Notes: a model not told the origin generated them from the letters alone. A DNA stretch of 40,997 nt from an uncultured bacterium (GCA_905214305.1 CAJMLK010000022.1:1-40997); one strand, 5' to 3'; positions 32,343-40,997 are shown, numbered from the stretch's first letter. Numbers and translations are program-made.

Positions 32343-33628
32343 TTGCCGCCCATAAGCCAGTTGAGGGGCGTAAGCGACAGCGAGGGGAAGAACAGCAGCA
32401 AAAGCAGCATGATGACTTCTATCAAAATAAAGGGAACCAGCTTGACGACAAGCTGCGTTATTTTGATATTGCCGATACCGCACACAACATACAGCACTGT
32501 GCCCACCGGCGGTGTGATAACGCCGATGCCGAGGTTCAGCACAAAGAGCAGCCCGAAGTAGTACGGGTCAATGCCTGCCTGCTGAATCAGGGGGTAAAAT
32601 ACCGGCGCAAAGATCAGGATGTTGGGCGTCAGGTCCATGACCATGCCGATAAGGAACAGGAAGAGGTTGATCGCCAGCAGCAGCATAATGGGATCATCAA
32701 TCAGGGGCGTAAACAACGCGGTCATCTGATTGGGAATCTGCGCAATGGTGATAAACCAGCCCACGGCAGTGGCTGCGGCAACAACCAGCATGACCACGGA
32801 AGTGGTGTGCGCGGCGCGGGCGCTTACACGCAGCAGATCGCGGAAGCTCAGCTCACGATAATAGAGCATGCACACCGCGATGGCGTAGATGGCCGCAAAA
32901 GCGCCGCCTTCCGTGGGGGTGAATATGCCGAAACGGATGCCGCCCAGCAGCAGCACCGGCATCATGAACGCCGGGGTTGCGTCAAAGAAGATCTTTATGG
33001 CTTCAGCTTTGGTAAACGTGATGGTTTCGTTGTAGCCGTCGATGCGCACCACAAAAAACCATACGACCATGAGCGCCAGACCGATCATGATGCCGGGCAC
33101 AAGGCCGATCATGAACAGCTTGGTAATGGAAAGCCCGCTGATGGTGGCGCCGAGCAGAATGAAGTTGGTGCTCGGCGGAATGATGGGACCAAGAATGGCG
33201 CCCGAGGCAATAACAGCACCGGCACGGCCCGGATTGTAGCCCACCTGCTTCATCATGGGCAGCAGCAGGCCCCCAAGGGCTGCGGCTTCACCAACGGAAC
33301 TGCCCATAAGGCCCGCAAAGAGAATACTGGCGATAATGGCCGCATAGCCAAGACCGCCGCGCACGCGGCCGATCATGAGCTGTGCCAGTTGCACCACCCT
33401 TTTTGAAAGGCCGCCAGCGGACATGATTTCGCCGGCGAACACAAAAAAGGGAATGGCCATGAGGGGATAGTTGTTGGCCCCGTCCAGCATGCTGCCGGGA
33501 ATGATCATGGCGTCCCACATGCCCGAGTTCCACATGAGCACTATGGCGCAGAGCACCAGAACCAGAGCGATGGGGATACCAAGGGCAAGAAAGAAAAAGA
33601 GAGTTCCCAGAAAAATAAACAGCTCCAT
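32339..33628 (-). CDS. dctM: TRAP transporter large permease (DctM)
   Basis: The 429-residue inner-membrane protein belongs to the DctM/SiaM-like ion transporter superfamily. Motifs include LMAIPFFVFAGEIM, GLMGSSVGEAAALG and GPIIPPSTNFILLG. It catalyses sodium-coupled solute import with DctQ and the periplasmic receptor DctP. TAGGAGAG lies four bases before the ATG, and dctQ ends 9 bp upstream. Its stop codon TAG is the first codon of R6. Confidence 0.94.
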   Translation of the reverse strand: MELFIFLGTLFFFLALGIPIALVLVLCAIVLMWNSGMWDAMIIPGSMLDGANNYPLMAIPFFVFAGEIMSAGGLSKRVVQLAQLMIGRVRGGLGYAAIIASILFAGLMGSSVGEAAALGGLLLPMMKQVGYNPGRAGAVIASGAILGPIIPPSTNFILLGATISGLSITKLFMIGLVPGIMIGLALMVVWFFVVRIDGYNETITFTKAEAIKIFFDATPAFMMPVLLLGGIRFGIFTPTEGGAFAAIYAIAVCMLYYRELSFRDLLRVSARAAHTTSVVMLVVAAATAVGWFITIAQIPNQMTALFTPLIDDPIMLLLAINLFLFLIGMVMDLTPNILIFAPVFYPLIQQAGIDPYYFGLLFVLNLGIGVITPPVGTVLYVVCGIGNIKITQLVVKLVPFILIEVIMLLLLLFFPSLSLTPLNWLMGGN

Positions 33629-33637
33629 TTTTCTCTC

Positions 33638-34198
33638 CTATCCCTTATGGAAGGTGTCTGCCGGACGACGCACAAGCACCGCCAGGGAGCGCAACTGGAA
33701 GATCAGGGCACAAAAAGCCATGATGGGCAACGTGCCGTTGATAAAGGCCATATTCACATCTGTCGCCACGGAATAGGTATCCATGGTCTGCAGCACGTTG
33801 ACGATGCCGCCATACAGCAGCAGCCCCAATGCAAAAATGCTGCAAAGTGATGCCGTAATATCAACATATTTGCGCGGTGCGCCCTTGAGCAGCACAACAA
33901 ACATGTCCACAGCAATGTGCTTGTTGCGGTAAAAAGCTTCGATGGCGCCGAAAAACGTGATGTAGATAAAGAGAAAGCGCGCCCATTCCTCACTGGGAGG
34001 ATAGCTGGACGAAAAAACGTAACGCAGAAAAGCGTTATAAAAAACCAGACCGATCATGCCCAAAAAAATCGCTGCGCAAAAAATTTCAAAAAGCAGCTGA
34101 CCTTTTGACTCTTTCGGCGGATTCAGATCCGGCTCATGCAGGGTGTATTCGCCGGGGGCGTGGTCCGGCGGGTATTCTTTTGAATTTTCGTTTTGCAT
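33638..34198 (-). CDS. dctQ: TRAP transporter small permease (DctQ)
   Basis: The 186-residue protein has a ~45-residue polar N-terminus then four membrane segments, with the family motif SEEWARFLFIYITFFGAIEAFY and the helix RNKHIAVDMFVVLL. It forms the membrane complex with DctM. The start at 34198 (GAGG six bases upstream) gives a normal size; the frame is open to 34243 but has no better signal. It is separated from dctP by 112 bp holding a hairpin. Confidence 0.9.
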   Translation of the reverse strand: MQNENSKEYPPDHAPGEYTLHEPDLNPPKESKGQLLFEIFCAAIFLGMIGLVFYNAFLRYVFSSSYPPSEEWARFLFIYITFFGAIEAFYRNKHIAVDMFVVLLKGAPRKYVDITASLCSIFALGLLLYGGIVNVLQTMDTYSVATDVNMAFINGTLPIMAFCALIFQLRSLAVLVRRPADTFHKG

Positions 34199-34261
34199 CT
34201 GTAACCTCTGCGAAAATGGCACGTGACCGCCTGTTTGCGGCACGGCCCGGCTTGCTTACCT

Positions 34262-34293
34262 CGAAGGACCGGAAAATGCTTTCCGGCCCTTCG
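34262..34293 (-). terminator. Hairpin between dctP and dctQM
   Basis: CGAAGG/CCTTCG (34262-34267 with 34288-34293) and CCGGAAA/TTTCCGG (34269-34275 with 34280-34286) make a stem with one internal mismatch. It lacks a T-run, so it is more likely to attenuate or to protect the upstream dctP message than to stop transcription fully. This would fit the need for more binding protein than permease. Confidence 0.55.
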
Positions 34294-34310
34294 CGGCAAC
34301 ATACTGTGTC

Positions 34311-35315
34311 TTATTTGGATTCGCGATAGCTGTCAGCGCTATCAAGAATGGCCTGGGCATTGGGTACAGTGTCGTAGAAAAGCTTCCAGCTGCGCTTGCC
34401 GGCGTTGACCAGATGCTCGTGAAGTTCCTTGCTCGGCTCATGGATATTGCCCTTGTTGGCAATAATGGTGGCCTTGGCTTTTTCGTCACCGTCTTTCACC
34501 ATGGCCCATACGTCATCAGCGGAGCGCTTGGCGGCTTCTTCAATCCACTTCTGGTCCTGCTCGGGCAGAGACTTGAGGAATTTGTCGTTGATGTAAAGCG
34601 AGTGGATCACAAGGATATGACCGGAAAGGCTGATCTCGGGGGTGATTTCGTACATCTTGAGGCTGACGATGTCAGCCAGGGGGCTGTCGCCACCGTCGAT
34701 CACGCCCTGATCAAGAGCGCCGGGCACTTCAGCAAAGGGCATGGGCTGCCCGCTGATGCCGCATTCCTTGGCAAAGTTGGTGTACAGGGGAATGTTGGGC
34801 ACGCGCATGCGCAGGCCTTCGAGGTCTTTCACTTCCTTGATGGGCTTTTTGGAATAGAAGTGGCGGAAGCCCAGAGGAAAGGCATTGAGAGTGCGCAGAC
34901 CGGATTTTTCGGTGAAGCCATCATTGATCAGTTCAAACGTCTTGCCTTCCATGGCACGGCGCGCATGGTCAAGGTTGTCGAACAGCATGGGGGTTTCAAG
35001 CATGGCCATGGCCGGATGCAGGGCCGAGGTCTGGGTTCCGGTGGCGCACATCTGAATAATGCCCTTGCGGGTCGCGGCAATATAGGCGTCTTCCTTGCCA
35101 AGCTGGCTGTTGGGGAAAACCTGCACTTCATATTTGCCGTTGGAAAGTTCCTTCAGGTATTTTCCGAACAGGTGCATGCCTATGGTTTCAGGCTCGCCTT
35201 CCGGCTTCATGCCTGCAATCTTGATTACAGTAGCCGCCCCCGCAGCAGGAGCCGTGCTGAGAGCAAACCCGCAGATCAGGCCCACGGCGACAAAAAGCGC
35301 AACAAGACGTTTCAT
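34311..35315 (-). CDS. dctP: TRAP transporter solute-binding protein (DctP)
   Basis: The 334-residue periplasmic receptor has a signal peptide (MKRLVALFVAVGLICGFALS, cleavage near AAG-AAT). It carries the DctP-family segments KDLEGLRMRVPNIPLY (with the arginine that usually binds the substrate carboxylate) and ALDQGVIDGGDSPLADI. The ATG at 35315 has GGAGG seven bases upstream; GTG at 35318 is the alternative. Substrate is probably a C4-dicarboxylate or related acid, but TRAP receptors bind many carboxylates. Confidence 0.92.
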   Translation of the reverse strand: MKRLVALFVAVGLICGFALSTAPAAGAATVIKIAGMKPEGEPETIGMHLFGKYLKELSNGKYEVQVFPNSQLGKEDAYIAATRKGIIQMCATGTQTSALHPAMAMLETPMLFDNLDHARRAMEGKTFELINDGFTEKSGLRTLNAFPLGFRHFYSKKPIKEVKDLEGLRMRVPNIPLYTNFAKECGISGQPMPFAEVPGALDQGVIDGGDSPLADIVSLKMYEITPEISLSGHILVIHSLYINDKFLKSLPEQDQKWIEEAAKRSADDVWAMVKDGDEKAKATIIANKGNIHEPSKELHEHLVNAGKRSWKLFYDTVPNAQAILDSADSYRESK

Positions 35316-36303
35316 CACATATCCTCCAATTTTTTATGACCAGCGCGAACGGCCAGAACCGCTCACGAACCAGCGCACGGGCGGCAACCCCGCCCCCCGC
35401 AGCGCGCAAACATACTCGAGCAAATGCGGCAGATCCAATCCCTACTTGTCAAATTTTTTTTATGCAAGCCCTTTGGCAAAATCATGGCTTCAGACGTCTT
35501 GCCGAAAGTTTCCGCAAAAGGCATCTACAAAGGCCCTGAGCCTGCACATGGCAGATTGAAACAGTAAAAACAGAGGGTTGAAACACCAGACAGCGAGAAA
35601 AGCTTCACGAACGAGAATATTTTTCCCTCAAACGGATCAGCAAAAGCCCATTTGCCCCGGCCAGACTGGAATTTAGACAGATTGATGCCTTTTTACACCC
35701 AGCCGCACCAAAGTCAAACATGTTGAAGCGTCTAAAAGAAAAATAATGGATGCAGCCTTGCACACTGGCTGCCCTTCCTTGCGGGCAAAGACCTGACACT
35801 CTTTTGCCCGCAAGGCATTTTCGGGCTGAACCTTCCACTGTTCGGTATCACAACATCAAAAGATATCATATTTAAATATATAGCTATCTGTCAAAGACAG
35901 CCTTTGCCACGGCCCTGCAAAGAACAGGTTTCAAAATGCCTGCACTGCCACTACATGTAACAAAACATACATTGAAAATAGCACGCAGTGAATACATATG
36001 CATGCTTTTAAATAAGTAGTCTATTAATAATGATTAACTAACAACTCTATTTCAATGCATCACATTGTGATTTTTTTTACATTTGATGCACTGTAGTTAT
36101 TTATTTTCCTTCTTTATTGGTTTTCTTGAAAATATGCATAATTGATCAACCATTCAATAAAAAACTGTTGTAATGGGCAAATAATCGTGTAAACATATTG
36201 ATTAAATTTACAGCGCTACACATAACCGTCTCTAATGCTTCATAATTTATCTTTGTGGCATGAAAGAGACACCATCAACTCTATCTTGCTTGGAGGTTGA
36301 CGG
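35316..36303. promoter_or_regulatory. Long divergent regulatory region
   Basis: This separates dctP (leftward) and the SLC13 carrier (rightward) and contains no supported gene. A 13-bp perfect inverted repeat CCTTGCGGGCAAA (35777-35789) and TTTGCCCGCAAGG (35803-35815) forms a strong hairpin. In the AT-rich part, ATCACA-t-TGTGAT (36059-36071) is a perfect 13-bp palindrome nested in TGCATCA (36056-36062) and TGATGCA (36084-36090). TTGATCAA lies at 36142-36149. TTGATT (36198-36203) and CATAAC (36221-36226) spaced by 17 could be the promoter of the SLC13 gene. Confidence 0.5.
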
Positions 36304-37653
36304 ATGAAGCGATCTTTTTTTCTGGCAATGGCTGTGGCAATGCTTGCACTTATTGCCACCCAGGACGCATTTGCCGCAAACGAGCTGGGCATAAAACTGC
36401 CTTCGGATCCCACAAAGGCGTATATCACCCTGGGTATCCTGCTTGTTGCTGCAATCATGTTTTTTACTGAAGTTGTTCCATTGCCCATAACAGCACTTCT
36501 TGTGCCCGTGGCTCTGTCGCTGACCAATGTCATATCTTCAAAAGTCGCTTTCAGTTACTTCGGTGACCCCACCGTAGTGTTGTTCATGGCAATGTTCATT
36601 GTGGGCGAAGCCACATTCATCACCGGCTTTGCCGACAAGGTCGGCGCACTGGCCGTCAAGCTTTCCAAAGGCAGCCCCATCAAGCTTCTTGTGTATGCCA
36701 TGGCTGCCGTGGGCCTGCTGTCCACCGTACTTTCCAATACGGGCACCACTGTGGTCGCCGTGCCCATGATTCTTGGCATGTGCATGAAAGCCAAGCTGGC
36801 CCCGGGCAAAGTGCTCATGCCCGTGGCCTTTGCAGCTTCACTTGGCGGCACGGTAACCCTGGTGGGTACGCCGCCCAACGGCATCATCAACTCCATGCTC
36901 GCCCAGACCGGGCAAAGCCCTTTCGGCTTTTTCGAGTTCGGCCTGATCGGCATTCCCCTTCTGGCTGTCGGCCTTCTTTATTACGGGCTTATCGGCCATC
37001 GCCTTTTGCCTGAAGGACGCCAGATTGACGATGCCGTGCTTTCGGAAGAAGCCCAGCCCCGCCGTGAAAACAAGATGTGGCATGCCATGATCGTCTTTGC
37101 CTTCGTGGTCTTCATGATGGCGAGCGAACTGGTCCCCCTGACCACGGCGGCCATGTTCGGCGCCTGCATGATGGTCATCACAGGCTGCATGACCATGCGT
37201 GAAGCATTCCGCAGCGTTGACTGGACGACCATTTTTCTGTTCGCGGGCATGCTGTCCATGTCAGCGGCAATGGACAAATCCGGCGCGGCGGCCATTGTGG
37301 CGAACGCCGTGGTCAGCACGGTCAGCGATCCCTGGCTGCTCATGCTGGTCTGCTGTGCGCTTACGGCAGCCATCACCAACTTCATGTCCAACACGGCCAC
37401 GGCGGCCCTCATGGCTCCTCTGGCCCTGCCCATCGCCCTGGGCAGCGGCATTTCTCCCCTGCCCATCGCCATGGGCATAGCCATGTCCGCCTCGGCCTGC
37501 TTCCTCACCCCCATCGCCACGCCGCCCAACACCATCGTGCTCGGCCCCGGCAGATACACGTTCCTTGACTATGTCAAGGCCGGCTGGCCCTTGCAGCTCA
37601 TTACCCTTATCATGTGCTGGCTGCTTATTCCCCTGATCTGGCCTTTCCATTAA
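36304..37653 (+). CDS. SLC13/DASS-family dicarboxylate carrier
   Basis: The 449-residue protein starts with a signal-like segment and has 11 or so membrane helices. Two SNT motifs (SNTGTTVVAVPM and SNTATAALMAPL), each followed by a proline-containing TPPN (TLVGTPPNG, PIATPPNTIV), are the sodium and carboxylate sites of the SLC13 family. GGAGG lies seven bases before the ATG. It is directly upstream of fumarase and fumarate reductase genes, so fumarate, malate or succinate is the likely cargo. Sulfate or tartrate carriers exist in the same family and remain possible. Confidence 0.88.
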   Translation: MKRSFFLAMAVAMLALIATQDAFAANELGIKLPSDPTKAYITLGILLVAAIMFFTEVVPLPITALLVPVALSLTNVISSKVAFSYFGDPTVVLFMAMFIVGEATFITGFADKVGALAVKLSKGSPIKLLVYAMAAVGLLSTVLSNTGTTVVAVPMILGMCMKAKLAPGKVLMPVAFAASLGGTVTLVGTPPNGIINSMLAQTGQSPFGFFEFGLIGIPLLAVGLLYYGLIGHRLLPEGRQIDDAVLSEEAQPRRENKMWHAMIVFAFVVFMMASELVPLTTAAMFGACMMVITGCMTMREAFRSVDWTTIFLFAGMLSMSAAMDKSGAAAIVANAVVSTVSDPWLLMLVCCALTAAITNFMSNTATAALMAPLALPIALGSGISPLPIAMGIAMSASACFLTPIATPPNTIVLGPGRYTFLDYVKAGWPLQLITLIMCWLLIPLIWPFH

Positions 37654-37714
37654 TGTGCATTGCGGCGAGTGAGCCGCAACAGCGAATGCTGACTAAAGAA
37701 CGGGACGGTGGGAC

Positions 37715-38560
37715 ATGAAGGAAATCCATTTTGACGACATCGCACGCACAGTGGCGGAACTGGCGATAGAAGCCTGTTACCGCCTGCCGGACGACATGGT
37801 TGCGGCCATGCGTGCGGCGCGAACGCGCGAGCCTTCGCCAGTGGGGCGCAACATTTTGGATCAACTGCTGGAAAATGCTGAAATTGCCGCCAGAGGCGAC
37901 CTGCCCCTGTGCCAGGATACCGGACTTGCCGTGGTCTTTGCCGAAGTGGGACAGGATGTGCGCATTGTGGGCGGGGCGTTTGAAGATGCCATCAATGAGG
38001 GCATCCGCAAGGGGTACACTGAGGGATATCTGCGCAAGTCCTGTGTGGACGAGCCACTGTTTGAGCGCAAAAACACCAGAGACAACACCCCTGCCGTCAT
38101 CCATACGCGCATTGTACCTGGCAACGGACTGCGCCTGCGGCTGGCCCCCAAGGGGGCAGGATCGGAAAACAAGAGCGTACTCAAGATGCTCGTGCCGGCA
38201 GACGGCATCGACGGCGTGCGCAAGGTGGTTCTGGATGCGGTACTGGCCGCCGGACCCAACTCCTGTCCGCCCCTCGTCATCGGCGTCGGCATCGGCGGGA
38301 CAATGGAAATGGCCGCCATATGCGCCAAGCGCGCTGCCGCCCGCGACCTTGAAAGCCGCAACCACGATCCACGCTATGCGGCATTCGAAGACGAGCTGCT
38401 GGAGATGGTCAACAAGACCGGCGTGGGCCCCCAGGGCCTGGGCGGCATCACCACCGCCCTCAAGGTACATGTGGAGTGGGCGCCGACACATATCGCTTCC
38501 TTGCCGGTAGCCGTAAATATCAACTGCCACGCGGCGCGCCACGCCGAAGCCGTGCTGTAG
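37715..38560 (+). CDS. Class I fumarase alpha subunit
   Basis: The 281-residue protein matches the N-terminal catalytic half of the iron-sulfur hydro-lyases (class I fumarase, tartrate dehydratase alpha). It contains LPLCQDTGLAVVFAEVG (first cluster cysteine), GSENKSVLKML, and PPLVIGVGIGGTMEMAA. With the beta subunit it forms the [4Fe-4S] enzyme interconverting malate and fumarate in the cytoplasm. The gene lies 61 bp after the carrier and 8 bp before the beta subunit. Tartrate dehydratase is the alternative, less likely beside frd genes. Confidence 0.92.
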   Translation: MKEIHFDDIARTVAELAIEACYRLPDDMVAAMRAARTREPSPVGRNILDQLLENAEIAARGDLPLCQDTGLAVVFAEVGQDVRIVGGAFEDAINEGIRKGYTEGYLRKSCVDEPLFERKNTRDNTPAVIHTRIVPGNGLRLRLAPKGAGSENKSVLKMLVPADGIDGVRKVVLDAVLAAGPNSCPPLVIGVGIGGTMEMAAICAKRAAARDLESRNHDPRYAAFEDELLEMVNKTGVGPQGLGGITTALKVHVEWAPTHIASLPVAVNINCHAARHAEAVL

Positions 38561-38568
38561 GGGGAGCC

Positions 38569-39129
38569 ATGTCAGAAGAAATCAAAAGAATCCGCGCTCC
38601 CTTTGATGATGCCACTGCCCGTTCGCTGCGCGCCGGAGACAGGGTGCTCATTTCCGGAACCATACTGGCCGCACGCGACGCTGCCCACAAACGCCTTGTG
38701 GAAACTCTTGACAGGGGCGAACCCCTGCCCGTGAGCCTTGAGGGCGCTGTGGTCTATTATGTGGGACCAAGCCCGGCGCGGCCCGGCCAGCCCATCGGCG
38801 CCGCCGGTCCCACCACCTCGGGCCGCATGGACGCCTACACCCCGCGCCTGCTCGATCAGGGGCTTAAAGGCATGATCGGTAAAGGATACCGCAAGCCGGA
38901 AGTGGTGGAGGCCATGCAGAAACACGGCGTGCCCTACCTTGCGGCCGTGGGCGGAGCCGGGGCGCTTATTGCCCGGGCCATCAAGAAATACACGGTACTG
39001 GCCTACGAAGACCTGGGGCCGGAAGCTGTCGCGGCCATGGAAGTGGAGGATTTTCCGGCCATCGTGGTCATAGACTGCGACGGAGGCAATTTTTACGAAA
39101 CGGGGCAGGCTCCGTACAAACGCATATGA
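38569..39129 (+). CDS. Class I fumarase beta subunit
   Basis: This 186-residue protein corresponds to the C-terminal domain of class I fumarases and holds GPSPARPGQPIGAAGPTTSG and the KGYRKPEVVEAMQKHG segment. The ATG at 38569 follows GGGGAG by two bases and lies just after the alpha stop. The start of the longer frame at 38476 would sit inside the alpha gene and is rejected. The two-subunit form is typical of anaerobes and archaea. Confidence 0.92.
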   Translation: MSEEIKRIRAPFDDATARSLRAGDRVLISGTILAARDAAHKRLVETLDRGEPLPVSLEGAVVYYVGPSPARPGQPIGAAGPTTSGRMDAYTPRLLDQGLKGMIGKGYRKPEVVEAMQKHGVPYLAAVGGAGALIARAIKKYTVLAYEDLGPEAVAAMEVEDFPAIVVIDCDGGNFYETGQAPYKRI

Positions 39130-39186
39130 AGGCATTGCTGTTTTTCATAATGGCCTAGGTACTGAATACTTGTAGAAGGAGTTGTC

Positions 39187-39816
39187 ATGGCTTTAAGCAG
39201 AACCCCTGGGGAGGCAAAAACACGCCTGGACTTCTGGCAGGCAGCCTCCGGCGCGGTGTTGGCCCTGTTCGTATGCGTGCATCTGACGCTGGAAGGAACC
39301 GTCGTGTTCAGCCCGGCGCTGACAAACGGCATAGCATGGTTTCTGGAGGCCACATGGCTGGCCCAGATAGCTGCGCCGCTTATCATCCTGCTGATAGTGT
39401 TTCACTTTTACATTGCGGCAAGAAAGATGCCCTTCCGCGCCAATGAACTCGGCATCTTTGTGCGTCACAGCAAAAGCCTGAAAGACTTTGATACATGGCT
39501 GTGGCTTGTGCAGGTTTTTACGGCCATTGCCATTCTTCTGGGCGCTTTTTACCACGTGTATACCGTTATGACAGACCTGCCCATCACCGTGGCAGGCAGC
39601 GCCAAGCGCCTGCATAGCGGCTGGCTGGCCTTTTATGTGTTCTTTCTGCCCTGCGTCATCCTTCATACGGGCATCGGCGTATACCGCCTTGCCGTGAAGT
39701 TCGGCGTCTGCACCAAGAGCACGAAGCCTGCATGGCGCAAGTGGGTCTGGATTGTTATGGGCTGTTATCTTTTGCTTGGAACGCTGGCTCTGACCCGCGT
39801 CTGGTTCCTGGGATAG
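39187..39816 (+). CDS. frdC: Fumarate reductase cytochrome b subunit
   Basis: The 209-residue inner-membrane protein resembles the dihaem FrdC of Wolinella-type quinol:fumarate reductase. It has five membrane segments and candidate haem-ligand histidines H32, H73, H123 and H160, with spacing close to that family; H94 and H143 are also present. It would carry electrons from menaquinol to FrdAB. AAGGAG lies five bases before the ATG. It precedes frdA by 10 bp, and the frdC-frdA order matches the epsilonproteobacterial operon. Confidence 0.92.
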   Translation: MALSRTPGEAKTRLDFWQAASGAVLALFVCVHLTLEGTVVFSPALTNGIAWFLEATWLAQIAAPLIILLIVFHFYIAARKMPFRANELGIFVRHSKSLKDFDTWLWLVQVFTAIAILLGAFYHVYTVMTDLPITVAGSAKRLHSGWLAFYVFFLPCVILHTGIGVYRLAVKFGVCTKSTKPAWRKWVWIVMGCYLLLGTLALTRVWFLG

Positions 39817-39826
39817 GGGGTGCCGT

Positions 39827-40997
39827 ATGCGTATTTTTGAATGTGACGTCTTGTGCATCGGCGCAGGTCTGGCAGGGGAACGTGTGGCGGTTGAAGCGGC
39901 TCAGGCCGGCTTCAGGGTTATCTGTCTTTCCGTTGTTCCTCCCAAGCGCTCGCACTCTTCTGCGGCAATGGGCGGCATGCAGGCGGCCCTTGGCAACTCC
40001 ATCATGGGCGAAGGCGACTGCCCGGAAATCCATTTCAACGACACAGTTAAAGGCTCTGACTGGGGCTGTGACCAGGAAGTGGCGCGTCTTTTTGCCGAAA
40101 CCGGCCCCATAGCCATGCGTGAAATGGCCTGGATGGGCGTGCCCTGGAGCCGCGTCGTTCCGGGTGAGCATACCTATTATAAGGGCGGCAAACCTTTTCA
40201 GGCCACAGAAAAAACGGAAAACGAAGGGCTGATCCACTCGCGCGCCTTCGGCGGCACGGCCAAGTGGCGTACCTGCTACACCTCGGACGGCACAGGCCAT
40301 GCCGTGCTGTTTACCCTGGACAACCGCCTGCTGCAGCTTGGCGTTGAGGTACACGACCGTACCCAGGCCGAAGTGCTCGTGCATGACGGTCAGCGCTGTA
40401 TGGGCTGCGTGGCACGCGACCTGCGCACCGGCGAGCTTGTGGGATACTTCGCCAAGGCAACCCTTATTGCCACCGGTGGCTACGGCCGTATTTACCGTGC
40501 CACCACCAACGCCATCATATGTGACGGCGGCGGCCAGATTGCCGCGCTGGAAACAGGCGTGGTTCCTCTGGGCAACATGGAAGCCGTACAGTTTCACCCC
40601 ACGGGCACAGTGCCCACGGACATTCTGGTCACCGAAGGCTGCCGCGGCGACGGCGGAACCCTGCTGGACGTCAACGAATACCGCTTCATGCCCGACTACG
40701 AGCCGGAAAAGGCCGAACTGGCCTCGCGCGACGTGGTCGCGCGCCGCATGACCGAGCATATGCGCAAGGGCCTTGGCGTAAAAAGCCCGTACGGCGACCA
40801 TCTCTGGCTGGACATCCGCCATCTGGGCGAAAAGCATATCACCACCAACCTGCGCGAGGTGTACGACATCTCTACGCACTTCCTTGGTGTGAACCCCATT
40901 CACCAGCTCATTCCCGTGCGCCCCACCCACCATTACAGCATGGGCGGCGTACGCATCAATAAAGATGGACACGCCTACGGCCTTGAGGGCCTGTTCT
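39827..40997 (+). CDS. frdA: Fumarate reductase flavoprotein subunit (partial)
   Basis: The first 390 residues are visible; the frame continues past the right edge, so the stop is not seen. The protein begins with the FAD motif GAGLAG (12-17) and has H43 in RSHSSAAMGG, the covalent-flavin histidine position. Further motifs are EAVQFHPTG and RPTHHYSMGGVRI. AGGGGG lies six bases before the ATG. It catalyses fumarate reduction to succinate with FrdB, expected just outside the window. The full length should be about 610-650 residues. Confidence 0.94.
   Translation, partial: MRIFECDVLCIGAGLAGERVAVEAAQAGFRVICLSVVPPKRSHSSAAMGGMQAALGNSIMGEGDCPEIHFNDTVKGSDWGCDQEVARLFAETGPIAMREMAWMGVPWSRVVPGEHTYYKGGKPFQATEKTENEGLIHSRAFGGTAKWRTCYTSDGTGHAVLFTLDNRLLQLGVEVHDRTQAEVLVHDGQRCMGCVARDLRTGELVGYFAKATLIATGGYGRIYRATTNAIICDGGGQIAALETGVVPLGNMEAVQFHPTGTVPTDILVTEGCRGDGGTLLDVNEYRFMPDYEPEKAELASRDVVARRMTEHMRKGLGVKSPYGDHLWLDIRHLGEKHITTNLREVYDISTHFLGVNPIHQLIPVRPTHHYSMGGVRINKDGHAYGLEGLF

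Noticed and set aside
35430..35455. Leftward promoter TTGACA at 35452-35447 for dctP
   Set aside because: A good -35 word, but no acceptable -10 word lies 16-18 bases downstream.
36059..36071. CRP or FNR site at ATCACATTGTGAT
   Set aside because: The half-sites are in inverted order relative to CRP (TGTGA-N6-TCACA) and the spacing does not match FNR, so only an unnamed palindrome is reported.

Overview
The window looks like the chromosome of a Desulfovibrio-type sulfate-reducing deltaproteobacterium. The strongest signs are a periplasmic heterodimeric [FeFe] hydrogenase (HydAB) with a Tat signal on the small subunit, a complete HydEFG maturation set, an anaerobic GlpABC glycerol-3-phosphate dehydrogenase, TRAP and other C4-dicarboxylate carriers, and an epsilonproteobacterial-type fumarate reductase next to an iron-sulfur fumarase. 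No rRNA, tRNA, CRISPR array, transposase or phage gene was found. The identification rests on protein resemblance read by eye; no database search was run.

Layout. 1-1545: leftward hypA-hypB ([NiFe] maturation), followed by a multi-hairpin repeat. 1615-3973: rightward pair encoding a low-complexity TPR protein and a membrane-anchored AMIN protein. 4092-9628: leftward [FeFe] hydrogenase operon hydG-hydE-hydA-hydB-hydF. 9629-12408: a long AT-rich regulatory stretch, a small exported protein and a DctA-type symporter. 13126-15279: overlapping genes for an FmdE-family protein, a DUF4213/DUF364 protein and a methyltransferase. 15463-23395: leftward TonB-dependent receptor, BtuFCD/FecBCD-like ABC importer, TonB and a frameshifted 5'-nucleotidase. 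24333-26419: universal stress protein and a CitMHS-like carrier. 26889-30992: leftward glpABC, divergent from a HAD-IIA phosphatase (31242-32021). 32339-35315: leftward TRAP transporter dctPQM. 36304 to the right edge: SLC13-type carrier, two-subunit fumarase, frdC and a frdA cut by the window end.

How the parts may work together. The hydrogenase and its maturases would handle periplasmic H2. The four carriers, fumarase and fumarate reductase form a C4-dicarboxylate uptake and fumarate respiration or disproportionation block. GlpABC feeds electrons from glycerol 3-phosphate to the quinone pool. The FmdE/DUF364/methyltransferase operon converges with a TonB-receptor/ABC locus, and together they look like an uptake-and-handling system for an unidentified metal or metal complex.

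The most unusual structural signal is a dispersed family of multi-hairpin intergenic elements with TCTAGAGCA-like ends. In five of six copies the first bases of the element are the TAG stop codon of the neighbouring gene, whatever that gene's function.
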